Below, piece by piece: positions 5,936 to 6,110 of a stretch of DNA of 6,110 nucleotides. The stretch is from contig JAEZGM010000043.1 in assembly GCA_023416955.1 (NCBI GenBank), positions 1 to 6,110 of the forward strand, given 5' to 3'. The translations under genes and the position numbers were made by a program. Numbering within the stretch: position 1 is the stretch's first letter; each line of letters begins with the position of its first letter. The notes under the pieces are model-generated. The model had not been told where the DNA came from. It was given only the letters and a program-made list of their open reading frames with translations, and ran no database searches. This DNA is from Bacillota bacterium (lineage in GTDB: Bacteria; Bacillota; Clostridia; Oscillospirales; Acutalibacteraceae).

Positions 5936-5986
5936 TATATGATAATAGGGGAAATGCTTACTAAGCATTTCCCCTATTATCATATA
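5936..5986. repeat. 51-bp perfect palindrome (25-bp arms, 1-nt centre)
   Basis: Arms 5936-5960 and 5962-5986 are exact reverse complements around the single base at 5961. The core contains GGGGAAATGCTTA and its complement, flanked by AT-rich ends. It begins 3 bp after the 3' end of tRNA-Cys in the direction of tRNA transcription, so a bidirectional transcription terminator is the most likely role; the run after the GC core is TATTATCATAT rather than a pure T tract. Alternatives are a small palindromic mobile repeat or an RNA processing signal. Confidence 0.85.
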
Positions 5987-5989
5987 CTT

Positions 5990-6063
5990 TGGAGGCGTCA
6001 CCCAGATTCGGACTGGGGATGAGGGTTTTGCAGACCCTTGCCTTACCACTTGGCTATGACGCC
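5990..6063 (-). tRNA. tRNA-Cys (anticodon GCA), with encoded CCA
   Basis: A full cloverleaf folds on the minus strand: acceptor GGCGTCA with TGACGCC, D-stem GCC/GGC around AAGTGGTAA, anticodon stem AGGGT/ACCCT around CTGCAAA (anticodon GCA at 6031-6029), variable CATC, T-stem CCCAG/CTGGG, discriminator T and encoded CCA (5992-5990). The T-loop reads TCCGAAT rather than the expected TTCGAAT, so position 55, almost always U modified to pseudouridine, is C. All stems are intact, which argues against decay. The gene follows another tRNA by 8 bp, probably co-transcribed. Confidence 0.95.
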
Positions 6064-6071
6064 TTAAAAAA

Positions 6072-6110
6072 TGGAGCGAACGACGAGACTCGAACTCGCT
6101 ACCTCCACCA
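6072..6110 (-). tRNA. 3' part of a tRNA gene, probably tRNA-Gly, cut by the window edge
   Basis: The minus strand shows the 3' anticodon-stem strand GGTGG (6109-6105), variable AGGTA, T-stem GCGAG/CTCGT around TTCGAGT, acceptor 3' strand CGTTCGC, discriminator T and encoded CCA (6074-6072). The 5' half and the anticodon lie outside the window. A T discriminator and the GGTGG strand favour glycine, and Gly-Cys tRNA pairs are common in bacteria; threonine is a less likely alternative. It lies 8 bp upstream of tRNA-Cys on the same strand. Confidence 0.85.

Noticed and set aside
1..6110. CRISPR array, toxin-antitoxin pair or defence island
   Set aside because: There are no regularly spaced repeats, and no small paired genes or nuclease domains were found on either strand.

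Overview
The window looks like part of the chromosome of a Clostridia-type Gram-positive (Firmicutes) bacterium. The evidence is indirect: strong AGGAG-type ribosome binding sites, tRNA genes with encoded CCA, a lipoprotein signal peptide, ISL3- and possibly IS3-type insertion-sequence debris, and an ABC export system whose adaptor has hairpins too short to reach an outer-membrane TolC channel. No species can be named from sequence alone.

Layout. At 1-50 (minus) the first codons of a gene run off the left edge. Positions 51-555 hold a candidate minus-strand promoter and an unrecognised, probably decayed minus-strand reading frame. Positions 680-4395 (plus) carry a compact three-gene operon: a MacA/HlyD-like membrane fusion protein (603 aa), a MacB/LolD-type ABC ATPase (229 aa) and a MacB/FtsX-type permease (395 aa). 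The genes are spaced by 30 bp and by a 4-bp ATGA overlap. Together they should form a MacAB/YknXYZ-like exporter: the ATPase dimer drives the permease, and the membrane-anchored adaptor sits on its outer face. The substrate is unknown; antimicrobial peptides, lipopeptides or macrolide-like compounds are typical for the family. No sensor kinase, response regulator or second permease lies in the window.

Downstream, 4396-5923 is decaying accessory DNA. It holds a possible lone IS3-family end, a minus-strand ankyrin-repeat lipoprotein pseudogene with two internal TAG stops and a 1-nt frameshift in a homopolymer, and the remnant of an ISL3-family insertion sequence (N-terminal transposase fragment, terminator-like hairpin and a terminal inverted repeat). 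The right edge holds a 51-bp near-perfect palindrome and two minus-strand tRNA genes, tRNA-Cys(GCA) and the 3' part of a second tRNA, probably Gly.

The most noteworthy points are the duplicated lipoyl/hairpin architecture and repetitive Gly/Ser/Asn/Thr tail of the adaptor, the multiply broken ankyrin lipoprotein gene, the tRNA-Cys with C instead of U at T-loop position 55, and the long palindrome squeezed between that tRNA and the IS end. I see no clear evidence of a wholly new defence or signalling system.
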